This document shows positions 1 through 14,049 of a DNA stretch of 64,000 nucleotides, in pieces. Origin of the DNA: Gordius sp. MW1 (lineage: Eukaryota > Nematomorpha > Gordioida > Gordea > Gordiidae); contig OZ038527.1 of NCBI GenBank assembly GCA_964036665.1, positions 12,369,835-12,433,834 on the forward strand, given 5' to 3'. Under the pieces are notes generated by a model. The model ran no database searches and was not told the origin of the DNA. It was given only the letters and a program-made list of their open reading frames with translations. Positions within the stretch are counted from its first letter, which is position 1; every line of letters starts with the position of its first letter. A program made the translations under genes and the position numbers.

Positions 1-2669
1 ATAAAAGTAAGCCGATTTGAGAATCCTATTATCCTTGATTGACTTCCGAAAAGAGGTTTTAAGTTTCGAGAACTATCATTTTGACAAAAGACAACGTTTT
101 ATTGTTGCGGTTAGTTTGTTGTATCAAACGTGAGTGCTTAATTTTTGAAAACTGCTCTATGCGATCATGATTTCAAAGTAATAGTTTTCTGATTCTAATA
201 AATTTTTACTTTTTATCATGGAAACAACGTCTGAAAACGACAACTTTCATCGGATGAATATGGTTGAAAGAAAAAAATGTGAAAAATTTTGAGGTAAAAT
301 ATTTATTTTTTTCGATTCTATGTGAAAGAGCTTGAAAAAATATATAAAAGTAAGCCAATTTGAGAATCCTATTATCCTCGATTGACTTCCGAAAAGAGGT
401 TTTAAGTTGCGAGAATTATCATTTTGACAAAAGACAACGTTTTATTGTTGCGGTTAGTTTGTTGTATCAAACGTGAATGCTTAATTTTTGAAAACTGCTC
501 TATGCAATCATGATTTCAAAGTAATAGTTTTCTGATTCTGATAAATTTTTACTTTTTATCATGGAAACAACGTCTGAAAACGACAAGTTTCATCGGATGA
601 ATACGGTTGAATAAAAAAATGTGAAAAATTTTGAGGTAAAAATATTCATTTTTTTCGATTCTATGTGAAAGAGCTTGAAAAAATATATAAAAGTAAGCCG
701 ATTTGAGAATCCTATTATCCTTGATTGACTTCCGAAAAGAGGTTTTAAGCTGCGAGAACTATCATTTTGACAAAAGACAACGTTTTTTTGTTGCAATTAG
801 TTTGTTGTATCGCAACGTGAATGCTTAATTTTTGAAAATTGCTCTATGCGATCATGATTTCAAAGTAATAATTTTCTGATTCTGATAAATTTTTACTTTT
901 TATCATGGAAACAACGTCTGAAAACGACAACTTTCATCGGATGAATATGGTTGAAAGAAAAAATGTGAAAAATTTTGAGGTAAAAATATTCATTTTTTTC
1001 GATTCTATGTGAAAGAGCTTGAAAAAATATTTAAAAATAAGCCAATTTGAGAATACTATTATCCTGGATTGACTTCCGAAAAGAGGTTTTAAGCTGCGAG
1101 AACTATCATTTTGACAAAAGACAACGTTTTATTGTTGCGATTAGTTTGTTGTATCGTAACGTGAGTGCTTAATTTTTAAAAATTGCTCTATGCGATCATG
1201 ATTTCAAAGTAATAGTTTTCTGATTCTGATAAATTTTTACTTTTTATCATGGAAACAACGTCTGAAAACGACAACTTTCATCGGATGAATACGGTAGAAA
1301 GAAAAAAATGTGAAAAATTTTGAGGTAAAAATATTCATTTTTTTTCGATTCTATGTGAGAGCGTAAAAAAATATATAAAAATAAGCCAATTTGAGAATAC
1401 TATTATCCTGGATTGACTTCCGAAAAGAGGTTTTAAGCTGCGAGAACTATCATTTTGACAAAAGACAACGTTTTATTGTTGCGATTAGTTTGTTGTATCG
1501 TAACGTGAGTGCTTAATTTTTGAAAATTGCTCTATGCGATCATGATTTCAAAGTAATAGTTTTCTGATTCTGATAAATTTTTACTTTTTATCATGGAAAC
1601 AACGTCTGAAAACGACAACTTTCATCGGATGAATACGGTTGAAAGAAAAAAATGTGAAAAATTTTGAGGTAAAAATATTTATTTTTTTCGATTCTATGTG
1701 AAAGAGCTTGAAATAATATATAAAAGTAAGCCGATTTGAGAATCCTATTATCCTTGATTGACTTCCGAAAAGAGGTTTTAAGCTGCGAGAACTATCATTT
1801 TGACAAAAGACAACGTTTTTTTGTTGCAATTAGTTTGTTGTATCGCAACGTGAATGCTTAATTTTTGAAAATTGCTCTATGCGATCATGATTTCAAAGTA
1901 ATAATTTTCTGATTCTGATAAATTTTTACTTTTTATCATGGAAACAACGTCTGAAAACGACAACTTTCATCGGATGAATACGGTTGAAAGAAAAAAATGT
2001 GAAAAATTTTGAGGTAAAAATATTTATTTTTTTCGATTCTATGTGAAAGAGCTTAAAAAAATATATAAAAGTAAGCCGATTTGAGAATCCTATTATCCTA
2101 GTTTGACTTCCGAAAAGAGGTTTTAAGTTGCGAGAACTATCATTTTGACAAAAGACAACGTTTTATTGTTGCGATTAGTTTGTTGTATCAAACGTGAGTG
2201 CTTAATTTTTGAAAACTGCTCTATGCAATCATGATTTCAAAGTAATAGTTTTCTGATTCTGATAGATTTTTACTTTTTATCATGGAAACAACGTCTGAAA
2301 ACGACAACTTTCATCGGATGAGTACGGTTGAATAAAAAAATGTGAAAAATTTTGAGGTAAAAATATTCATTTTTTTCGATTCTATGTGAAAGAGCTTGAA
2401 AAAATATATAAAAGTAAGCCGATTTGAGAATCCTATTATCCTTGATTGACTTCCGAAAAGAGGTTTTAAGCTGCGAGAACTATCATTTTGACAAAAGACA
2501 ACGTTTTATTGTTGCGATTAGTTTGTTGTATCGCAACGTGAATGCTTAATTTTTAAAAATTGCTCTATGCGATCATGATTTCATTAATAGTTTTCTGATT
2601 CTGATAAATTTTTACTTTTTATCATGGAAACAACGTCTGAAAACGACAACTTTCATCGGATGAATACGG

Positions 2670-5410
2670 TTGAAAGAAAAAAATGTGAAAAATTTTGAGG
2701 TAAAAATATTTATTTTTTTCGATTCTATGTGAAAGAGCTTGAAAAAATATATAAAAGTAAGCCGATTTGAGAATCCTATTATCCTCGATTGACTTCCGAA
2801 AAGAGGTTTTAAGCTGCGAGAACTATCATTTTGACAAAAGACAACGTTTTATTGTTGCGATTAGTTTGTTGTATCGCAACGTGAGTGCTTAATTTTTGAA
2901 AATTGCTCTATGCGATCATGATTTCAAAGTAATAGTTTTCTGATTCTGATAAATTTTTACTTTTTATCATGGAAACAACGTCTGAAAACGACAACTTTCA
3001 TCGGATGAATACGGTAGAAAGAAAAAAATGTGAAAAATTTTGAGGTAAAAATATTTATTTTTTTCGATTCTATGTGAAAGAGCTTGAAAAAATATATAAA
3101 AGTAAGCCGATTTGAGAATCCTATTATCCTCGATTGACTTCCGAAAAGAGGTTTTAAGTTGCGAGAACTATCATTTTGACAAAAGACAACGTTTTATTGT
3201 TGCGGTTAGTTTGTTGTATCAAACGTGAGTGCTTAATTTTTGAAAACTGCTCTATGCGATCATGATTTCAAAGTAATAGTTTTCTGATTCTGATAAATTT
3301 TTACTTTTTATCATGGAAACAACGTCTGAAAACGACAACTTTCATCGGATGAATATGGTTGAAAGAAAAAAATGTGAAAAATTTTGAGGTAAAAATATTT
3401 ATTTTTTTCGATTCTATGTGAAAGAGCTTGAAAAAATATATAAAAGTAAGCCAATTTGAGAATCCTATTATCCTCGATTGACTTCCGAAAAGAGGTTTTA
3501 AGTTGCGAGAATTATCATTTTGACAAAAGACAACGTTTTATTGTTGCGGTTAGTTTGTTGTATCAAACGTGAGTGCTTAATTTTTGAAAACTGCTCTATG
3601 CAATCATGATTTAGTAATAGTTTTCTGATTCTGATAAATTTTTACTTTTTATCATGGAAACAACGTCTGAAAACGACAACTTTCATCGGATGAATACGGT
3701 TGAAAGAAAAAAATGTGAAAAATTTTGAGGTAAAAATATTTATTTTTTTCGATTCTATGTGAAAGAGCTTGAAAAAATATATAAAAGTAAGCCGATTTGA
3801 GAATCCTATTATCCTTGATTGACTTCCGAAAAGAGGTTTTAAGTTTCGAGAACTATCATTTTGACAAAAGACAACGTTTTATTGTTGCGGTTAGTTTGTT
3901 GTATCAAACGTGAGTGCTTAATTTTTGAAAACTGCTCTATGCGATCATGATTTCAAAGTAATAGTTTTCTGATTCTAATAAATTTTTACTTTTTATCATG
4001 GAAACAACGTCTGAAAACGACAACTTTCATCGGATGAATATGGTAGAAAGAAAAAAATGTGAAAAATTTTGAGGTAAAAATATTTATTTTTTTCGATTCT
4101 ATGTGAAAGAGCTTGAAAAAATATATAAAAGTAAGCCGATTTGAGAATCCTATTATCCTCGATTGACTTCCGAAAAGAGGTTTTAAGCTGCGAGAACTAT
4201 CATTTTGACAAAAGACAACGTTTTATTGTTGCGATTAGTTTGTTGTATCGCAACGTGAGTGCTTAATTTTTGAAAATTGCTCTATGCGATCATGATTTCA
4301 AAGTAATAGTTTTCTGATTCTGATAAATTTTTACTTTTTATCATGGAAACAACGTCTGAAAACGACAACTTTCATCGGATGAATACGGTAGAAAGAAAAA
4401 AATGTGAAAAATTTTGAGGTAAAAATATTTATTTTTTTCGATTCTATGTGAAAGAGCTTGAAAAAATATATAAAAGTAAGCCGATTTGAGAATCCTATTA
4501 TCCTCGATTGACTTCCGAAAAGAGGTTTTAAGTTGCGAGAACTATCATTTTGACAAAAGACAACGTTTTATTGTTGCGGTTAGTTTGTTGTATCAAACGT
4601 GAGTGCTTAATTTTTGAAAACTGCTCTATGCGATCATGATTTCAAAGTAATAGTTTTCTGATTCTGATAAATTTTTATTTTTTATCATGGAAACAACGTC
4701 TGAAAACGACAACTTTCATCGGATGAATATGGTTGAAAGAAAAAAATGTGAAAAATTTTGAGGTAAAAATATTTATTTTTTTCGATTCTATGTGAAAGAG
4801 CTTGAAAAAATATATAAAAGTAAGCCAATTTGAGAATCCTATTATCCTCGATTGACTTCCGAAAAGAGGTTTTAAGTTGCGAGAATTATCATTTTGACAA
4901 AAGACAACGTTTTATTGTTGCGGTTAGTTTGTTGTATCAAACGTGAGTGCTTAATTTTTGAAAACTGCTCTATGCAATCATGATTTAGTAATAGTTTTCT
5001 GATTCTGATAAATTTTTACTTTTTATCATGGAAACAACGTCTGAAAACGACAACTTTCATCGGATGAATACGGTTGAAAGAAAAAAATGTGAAAAATTTT
5101 GAGGTAAAAATATTTATTTTTTTCGATTCTATGTGAAAGAGCTTGAAAAAATATATAAAAGTAAGCCGATTTGAGAATCCTATTATCCTTGATTGACTTC
5201 CGAAAAGAGGTTTTAAGTTTCGAGAACTATCATTTTGACAAAAGACAACGTTTTATTGTTGCGGTTAGTTTGTTGTATCAAACGTGAGTGCTTAATTTTT
5301 GAAAACTGCTCTATGCGATCATGATTTCAAAGTAATAGTTTTCTGATTCTAATAAATTTTTACTTTTTATCATGGAAACAACGTCTGAAAACGACAACTT
5401 TCATCGGATG
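2670..5410 (+). repeat. Tetramer higher-order repeat, 1374 bp, two copies
   Basis: Private variants recur exactly 1374 bp apart: the tgatttagtaat deletion at 3607 and 4981, aagtttcgag at 3841 and 5215, and the class-A gacttccg start at 2791 and 4165. Correspondence fails upstream of about 2.65 kb and after about 4.04/5.41 kb, which gives the approximate limits. The unit is four monomers, made of mixed A and B types. Confidence 0.8.
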
Positions 5411-8400
5411 AATATGGTTGAAAGAAAAAAATGTGAAAAATTTTGAGGTAAAATATTTATTTTTTTCGATTCTATGTGAAAGAGCTTGAAAAAATATATA
5501 AAAGTAAGCCAATTTGAGAATCCTATTATCCTCGATTGACTTCCGAAAAGAGGTTTTAAGTTGCGAGAATTATCATTTTGACAAAAGACAACGTTTTATT
5601 GTTGCGGTTAGTTTGTTGTATCAAACGTGAGTGCTTAATTTTTGAAAACTGCTCTATGCAATCATGATTTCAAAGTAATAGTTTTCTGATTCTGATAAAT
5701 TTTTACTTTTTATCATGGAAACAACGTCTGAAAACGACAAGTTTCATCGGATGAATACGGTTGAATAAAAAAATGTGAAAAATTTTGAGGTAAAAATATT
5801 CATTTTTTTCGATTCTATGTGAAAGAGCTTGAAAAAATATATAAAAGTAAGCCGATTTGAGAATCCTATTATCCTTGATTGACTTCCGAAAAGAGGTTTT
5901 AAGCTGCGAGAACTATCATTTTGACAAAAGACAACGTTTTATTGTTGCTATTAGTTTGTTGTATCAAACGTGAGTGCTTAATTTTTGAAAACTGCTCTAT
6001 GCAATCATGATTTCAAAGTAATAGTTTTCTGATTCTGATAAATTTTTACTTTTTATCATGGAAACAACGTCTGAAAACGACAACTTTCATGGGATGAATA
6101 CGGTAGAAAGAAAAAAATGTGAAAAATTTTGAGGTAAAAATATTGATTTTTTTCGATTCTATGTGAAAGAGCTTGAAAAAATATATAAAAGTAAGCCGAT
6201 TTGAGAATCCTATTATCCTTGATTGACTTCCGAAAAGAGGTTTTAAGTTGCGAGAACTATCATTTTGACAAAAGACAACGTTTTATTGTTGCGGTTAGTT
6301 TGTTGTATCAAACGTGAGTGCTTAATTTTTGAAAACTGCTCTATGCGATCATGATTTCAAAGTAATAGTTTTCTGATTCTGATAAATTTTTACTTTTTAT
6401 CATGGAAACAACGTCTGAAAACGACAACTTTCATCGGATGAATATGGTTGAAAGAAAAAAATGTGAAAAATTTTAAGGTAAAAATATTTATTTTTTTCGA
6501 TTCTATGTGAAAGAGCTTGAAAAAATATATGAAAGTAAGCCAATTTGAGAATCCTATTATCCTCGATTGACTTCCGAAAAGAGGTTTTAAGTTGCGAGAA
6601 TTATCATTTTGACAAAAGACAACGTTTTATTGTTGCGGTTAGTTTGTTGTATCAAACGTGAGTGCTTAATTTTTGAAAACTGCTCTATGCAATCATGATT
6701 TCAAAGTAATAGTTTTCTGATTCTGATAAATTTTTACTTTTTATCATGGAAACAACGTCTGAAAACGACAAGTTTCATCGGATGAATACGGTTGAATAAA
6801 AAAATGTGAAAAATTTTGAGGTAAAAATATTCATTTTTTCGATTCTATGTGAAAGAGCTTGAAAAAATATATAAAAGTAAGCCGATTTGAGAATCCTATT
6901 ATCCTTGATTGACTTCCGAAAAGAGGTTTTAAGCTGCGAGAACTATCATTTTGACAAAAGACAACGTTTTATTGTTGCGATTAGTTTGTTGTATCGCAAC
7001 GTGAGTGCTTAATTTTTGAAAACTGCTCTATGCGATCATGATTTCAAAGTAATAGTTTTCTGATTCTGATAAATTTTTACTTTTTATCATGGAAACAACA
7101 TCTAAAAACGACAAATTTCATCGGATGAATACGGTAGAAAGAAAAAAATGTGAAAAGTTTTGAGGTAAAAATATTCATTTTTTTCGATTCTATGTGAAAG
7201 AGCTTGAAAAAATATATAAAAGTAAGCCGATTTGAGAATCCTATTATCCTCGATTGACTTCCGAAAAGAGGTTTTAAGCTGCGAGAACTATCATTTTGAC
7301 AAAAGACAACGTTTTATTGTTGCGATTAGTTTGTTGTATCGCAACGTGAATGCTTAATTTTTGAAAACTGCTCTATGCAATCATGATTTCAAAGTAATAG
7401 TTTTCTGATTCTGATAAATTTTTACTTTTTATCATGGAAACAACGTCTGAAAACGACAACTTTCATGGGATGAATACGGTAGAAAGAAAAAAATGTGAAA
7501 AATTTTGAGGTAAAAATATTGATTTTTTTCGATTCTATGTGAAAGAGCTTGAAAAAATATATAAAAGTAAGCCGATTTGAGAATCCTATTATCCTTGATT
7601 GACTTCCGAAAAGAGGTTTTAAGTTGCGAGAACTATCATTTTGACAAAAGACAACGTTTTATTGTTGCGGTTAGTTTGTTGTATCAAACGTGAGTGCTTA
7701 ATTTTTGAAAACTGCTCTATGCGATCATGATTTCAAAGTAATAGTTTTCTGATTCTGATAAATTTTTACTTTTTATCATGGAAACAACGTCTGAAAACGA
7801 CAACTTTCATCGGATGAATATGGTTGAAAGAAAAAAATGTGAAAAATTTTAAGGTAAAAATATTTATTTTTTTCGATTCTATGTGAAAGAGCTTGAAAAA
7901 ATATATGAAAGTAAGCCAATTTGAGAATCCTATTATCCTCGATTGACTTCCGAAAAGAGGTTTTAAGTTGCGAGAATTATCATTTTGACAAAAGACAACG
8001 TTTTATTGTTGCGGTTAGTTTGTTGTATCAAACGTGAGTGCTTAATTTTTGAAAACTGCTCTATGCAATCATGATTTCAAAGTAATAGTTTTCTGATTCT
8101 GATAAATTTTTACTTTTTATCATGGAAACAACGTCTGAAAACGACAAGTTTCATCGGATGAATACGGTTGAATAAAAAAATGTGAAAAATTTTGAGGTAA
8201 AAATATTCATTTTTTCGATTCTATGTGAAAGAGCTTGAAAAAATATATAAAAGTAAGCCGATTTGAGAATCCTATTATCCTTGATTGACTTCCGAAAAGA
8301 GGTTTTAAGCTGCGAGAACTATCATTTTGACAAAAGACAACGTTTTATTGTTGCGATTAGTTTGTTGTATCGCAACGTGAGTGCTTAATTTTTGAAAACT

Positions 8401-11400
8401 GCTCTATGCGATCATGATTTCAAAGTAATAGTTTTCTGATTCTGATAAATTTTTACTTTTTATCATGGAAACAACATCTAAAAACGACAAATTTCATCGG
8501 ATGAATACGGTAGAAAGAAAAAAATGTGAAAAGTTTTGAGGTAAAAATATTCATTTTTTTCGATTCTATGTGAAAGAGCTTGAAAAAATATATAAAAGTA
8601 AGCCGATTTGAGAATCCTATTATCCTCGATTGACTTCCGAAAAGAGGTTTTAAGCTGCGAGAACTATCATTTTGACAAAAGACAACGTTTTATTGTTGCG
8701 ATTAGTTTGTTGTATCGCAACGTGAATGCTTAATTTTTGAAAACTGCTCTATGCAATCATGATTTCAAAGTAATAGTTTTCCGATTCTGATAAGTTTTTA
8801 CTTTTTATCATGGAAACAACGTCTGAAAACGACAACTTTCATCGGATGAATACGGTTGAATAAAAAAATGTGAAAAATTTTGAGGTAAAAATATTCATTT
8901 TTTTCAATTCTATGTGAAAGAGCTTGAAAAAATATATAAAAGTAAGCCGATTTGAGAATCCTATTATCCTTGATTGACTTCCGAAAAGAGGTTTTAAGCT
9001 GCGAGAACTATCATTTTGACAAAAGACAACGTTTTATTGTTGCGATTAGTTTGTTGTATCGCAACGTGAATGCTTAATTTTTGAAAATTGCTCTATGCGA
9101 TCATGATTTCATTAATAGTTTTCTGATTCTGATATATTTTTACGTTTTATCATGGAAACAACGTCTGAAAACGACAACATTCATCGGATGAATACGGTTG
9201 AAAGAAAAAAATGTGAAAAATTTTGAGGTAAAAATATTTATTTTTTTCGATTCTATGTGAAAGAGCTTGAAAAAATATATAAAAGTAAGCCGATTTGAGA
9301 ATCCTATTATCCTTGATTGACTTCCGAAAAGAGGTTTTAAGCTGCGAGAACTATCATTTTGACAAAAGACAACGTTTTATTGTTGCGATTAGTTTGTTGT
9401 ATCGCAACGTGAATGCTTAATTTTTGAAAATTGCTCCATGCGATCATGATTTCATTAATAGTATTCTGATTCTGATAAATTTTTACTTTTTATCATGGAA
9501 ACAACGTCTGAAAACGACAACATTCATTGGATGAATACGGTTGAAAGAAAAAAATGTGAAAAATTTTGAGGTAAAAATATTTATTTTTTTCGATTCTATG
9601 TGAAAGAGCTTGAAAAAATATATAAAAGTAAGCCGATTTGAGAATCCTATTATCCTCGATTGACTTCCGAAAAGAGGTTTTAAGTTGCGAGAACTATCAT
9701 TTTGACAAAAGACAACGTTTTATTGTTGCGGTTAGTTTGTTTTATCAAACGTGAGTGCTTAATTTTTGAAAACTGCTCTATGCGATCATGATTTCAAAGT
9801 AATAGTTTTCTGATTCTGATAAATTTTTACTTTTTATCATGGAAACAACGTCTGAAAACGACAACTTTCACCGGATGAATATGGTTGAAAGAAAAAAATG
9901 TGAAAAATTTTGAGGTAAAATAATTATTTTTTTCGATTCTATGTGAAAGAGCTTGAAAAAATATATAAAAGTAAGCCAATTTGAGAATCCTATTATCCTC
10001 GATTGACTTCCGAAAAGAGGTTTTAAGTTGCGAGAATTATCATTTTGACAAAAGACAACGTTTTATTGTTGCGGTTAGTTTGTTGTATCAAACGTGAGTG
10101 CTTAATTTTTGAAAACTGCTCTATGCAATCATGATTTAGTAATAGTTTTCTGATTCTGATAAATTTTTACTTTTTATCATGGAAACAACGTCTGAAAACG
10201 ACAACTTTCATCGGATGAATACGGTTGAAATAAAAAAATGTGAAAAATTTTGAGGTAAAAATATTTATTTTTTTCGATTCTATGTGAAAGAGCTTGAAAA
10301 AATATATAAAAGTAAGCCGATTTGAGAATCCTATTATCCTTGATTGACTTCCGAAAAGAGGTTTTAAGTTTCGAGAACTATCATTTTGACAAAAGACAAC
10401 GTTTTATTGTTGCGGTTAGTTTGTTGTATCAAACGTGAGTGCTTAATTTTTGAAAACTGCTCTATGCGATCATGATTTCAAAGTAATAGTTTTCTGATTC
10501 TAATAAATTTTTACTTTTTATCATGGAAACAACGTCTGAAAACGACAACTTTCATCGGATGAATATGGTTGAAAGAAAAAAATGTGAAAAATTTTGAGGT
10601 AAAAATATTTATTTTTTTCGATTCTATGTGAAAGAGCTTGAAAAAATGTATAAAAGTAAGCCAATTTGAGAATCCTATTATCCTCGATTGACTTCCGAAA
10701 AGAGGTTTTAAGTTGCGAGAATTATCATTTTGACAAAAGACAACGTTTTATTGTTGCGGTTAGTTTGTTGTATCAAACGTGAGTGCTTAATTTTTGAAAA
10801 CTGCTCTATGCAATCATGATTTCAAAGTAATAGTTTTCTGATTCTGATAAATTTTTACTTTTTATCATGGAAACAACGTCTGAAAACGACAAGTTTCATC
10901 GGATGAATACGGTTGAATAAAAAAATGTAAAAAATTTTGAGGTAAAAATATTCATTTTTTTCGATTCTATGTGAAAGAGCTTGAAAAAATATATAAAAGT
11001 AAGCCGATTTGAGAATCCTATTATCCTTGATTGACTTCCGAAAAGAGGTTTGCGAGAACTATCATTTTGACAAAAGACAACGTTTTATTGTTGCTATTAG
11101 TTTGTTGTATCAAACGTGAGTGCTTAATTTTTGAAAACTGCTCTATGCAATCATGATTTCAAAGTAATAGTTTTCTGATTCTGATAAATTTTTACTTTTT
11201 ATCATGGAAACAACGTCTGAAAACGACAACTTTCATGGGATGAATACGGTAGAAAGAAAAAAATGTGAAAAATTTTGAGGTAAAAATATTGATTTTTTTC
11301 GATTCTATGTGAAAGAGCTTGAAAAAATATATAAAAGTAAGCCGATTTGAGAATCCTATTATCCTTGATTGACTTCCGAAAAGAGGTTTTAAGTTGCGAG

Positions 11401-13440
11401 AACTATCGTTTTGACAAAAGACAACGTTTTATTGTTGCGGTTAGTTTGTTGTATCAAACGTGAGTGCTTAATTTTTGAAAACTGCTCTATGCGATCATGA
11501 TTTCAAAGTAATAGTTTTCTGATTCTGATAAATTTTTACTTTTTATCATGGAAACAACGTCTGAAAACGACAACTTTCATCGGATGAATATGGTTGAAAG
11601 AAAAAAATGTGAAAAATTTTGAGGTAAAAATATTTATTTTTTTCGATTCTATGTGAAAGAGCTTGAAAAAATATATAAAAGTAAGCCAATTTGAGAATCC
11701 TATTATCCTCGATTGACTTCCGAAAAGAGGTTTTAAGTTGCGAGAATTATCATTTTGACAAAAGACAACGTTTTATTGTTGCGGTTAGTTTGTTGTATCA
11801 AACGTGAGTGCTTAATTTTTGAAAACTGCTCTATGCAATCATGATTTCAAAGTAATAGTTTTCTGATTCTGATAAATTTTTACTTTTTATCATGGAAACA
11901 ACGTCTGAAAACGACAAGTTTCATCGGATGAATACGGTTGAATAAAAAAATGTGAAAAATTTTGAGGTAAAAATATTCATTTTTTTCGATTCTATGTGAA
12001 AGAGCTTGAAAAAATATATAAAAGTAAGCCGATTTGAGAATCCTATTATCCTTGATTGACTTCCGAAAAGAGGTTTTAAGCTGCGAGAACTATCATTTTG
12101 ACAAAAGACAACGTTTTATTGTTGCGATTAGTTTGTTGTATCGCAACGTGAGTGCTTAATTTTTGAAAACTGCTCTATGCGATCATGATTTCAGAGTAAT
12201 AGTTTTCTGATTCTGATAAATTTTTACTTTTTATCATGGAAACAACATCTAAAAACGACAAATTTCATCGGATGAATACGGTAGAAAGAAAAAAATGTGA
12301 AAAGTTTTGAGGTAAAAATATTCATTTTTTTCGATTCTATGTGAAAGAGCTTGAAAAAATATATAAAAGTAAGCCGATTTGAGAATCCTATTATCCTCGA
12401 TTGACTTCCGAAAAGAGGTTTTAAGCTGCGAGAACTATCATTTTGACAAAAGACAACGTTTTATTGTTGCGATTAGTTTGTTGTATCGCAACGTGAATGC
12501 TTAATTTTTGAAAACTGCTCTATGCAATCATGATTTCAAAGTAATAGTTTTCCGATTCTGATAAATTTTTACTTTTTATCATGGAAACAACGTCTGAAAA
12601 CGACAACTTTCATCGGATGAATACGGTTGAATAAAAAAATGTGAAATATTTTGAGGTAAAAATATTCATTTTTTTCAATTCTATGTGAAAGAGCTTGAAA
12701 AAATATATAAAAGTAAGCCGATTTGAGAATCCTATTATCCTTGATTGACTTCCGAAAAGAGGTTTTAAGCTGCGAGAACTATCATTTTGACAAAAGACAA
12801 CGTTTTATTGTTGCGATTAGTTTGTTGTATCGCAACGTGAATGCTTAATTTTTGAAAATTGCTCTATGCGATCATGATTTCATTAATAGTTTTCTGATTC
12901 TGATAAATTTTTACTTTTTATCATGGAAACAACGTCTGAAAACGACAACATTCATCGGATGAATACGGTTGAAAGAAAAAAATGTGAAAAATTTTCAGGT
13001 AAAAATATTTATTTTTTTCGATTCTATGTGAAAGAGCTTGAAAAAATATATAAAAGTAAGCCGATTTGAGAATCCTATTATCCTTGATTGACTTCCGAAA
13101 AGAGGTTTTAAGCTGCGAGAACTATCATTTTGACAAAAGACAACGTTTTATTGTTGCGATTAGTTTGTTGTATCGCAACGTGAATGCTTAATTTTTGAAA
13201 ATTGCTCTATGCGATCATGATTTCATTAATAGTATTCTGATTCTGATAAATTTTTACTTTTTATCATGGAAACAACGTCTGAAAACGACAACATTCATCG
13301 GATGAATACGGTTGAAAGAAAAAAATGTGAAAAATTTTGAGGTAAAAATATTTATTTTTTTCGATTCTATGTGAAAGAGCTTGAAAAAATATATAAAAGT
13401 AAGCCGATTTGAGAATCCTATTATCCTCGATTGACTTCCG
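4450..13440 (+). repeat. Segmental duplication in the satellite: 5.15-kb copy then 3.77-kb copy
   Basis: Markers of the 4.5-9.6 kb segment reappear to the right. Offsets are 5151 early (4981 to 10132, 5215 to 10366), 5146 next (5947 to 11093, 6091 to 11237), then 3770-3771 (7467 to 11237, 8901 to 12672, 9461 to 13232). The step from 5146 to 3770 equals one 1376-bp tetramer, so the second copy holds one tetramer where the first holds two. A 6-bp deletion at about 11048 (gaggtttgcgag) accounts for most of the 5-bp change from 5151 to 5146. Confidence 0.75.
5960..8770 (+). repeat. Tetramer higher-order repeat, 1376 bp, two copies
   Basis: Rare markers repeat 1376 bp apart: ttcatgggatg at 6091 and 7467, ttttaaggt at 6471 and 7847, the tatatgaaag variant near 6528 and 7904, and acatctaaaaac near 7099 and 8475. 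The first copy differs at its left edge (gttgctattag at 5945 versus gttgcgattag one unit later), so the boundary lies near 5.95 kb. Four monomers per unit. Confidence 0.8.
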
Positions 13441-14049
13441 AAAAGAGGTTTTAAGTTGCGAGAACTATCATTTTGACAAAAGACAACGTTTTATTGTTGC
13501 GGTTAGTTTTTTGTATCGCAACGTGAATGCTTAATTTTTGAAAATTGCTCTATGCGATCATGATTTTATTAATAGTTTTCTGATTCTGATAAATTTTTAC
13601 TTTTTATCATGGAAACAACGTCTGAAAACGACAACATTCATCGGATGAATACGGTTGAAAGAAAAAAATGTGAAAAATTTTGAGGTAAAATTATTCATTT
13701 TTTTCAATTCTATGTGAAAGAGCTTGAAAAAATATATAAAAGTAAGCCGATTTAAGAATCCTATTATCCTTGATTGACTTCCGAAAAGAGGTTTTAAGCT
13801 GCTAGAACTATCATTTTGACAAAAGACAACGTTTTATTGTTGCGATTAGTTTGTTGTATCGCAACGTGAATGCTTAATTTTTAAAAATTGCTCTATGCGA
13901 TCATGATTTCATTAATAGTTTTCTGATTCTGATAAATTTTTACTTTTTATCATGGAAACAACATCTAAAAACGACAAATTTCATCGGATGAATACGGTAG
14001 AAAGAAAAAAATGTGAAAAGTTTTGAGGTAAAAATATTCATTTTTTTCG

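Noticed and set aside
41..58. Heat-shock element (TTCnnGAA) in cttccgaaaag
   Set aside because: The TTC and GAA blocks have only one base between them, and there is no third nGAAn unit in register.
1301..1380. CCAAT box in copies with taagccaatttgag
   Set aside because: It is simply the A state of a common G/A variant (gccgattt versus gccaattt) at one site of the monomer, with no co-varying promoter feature.
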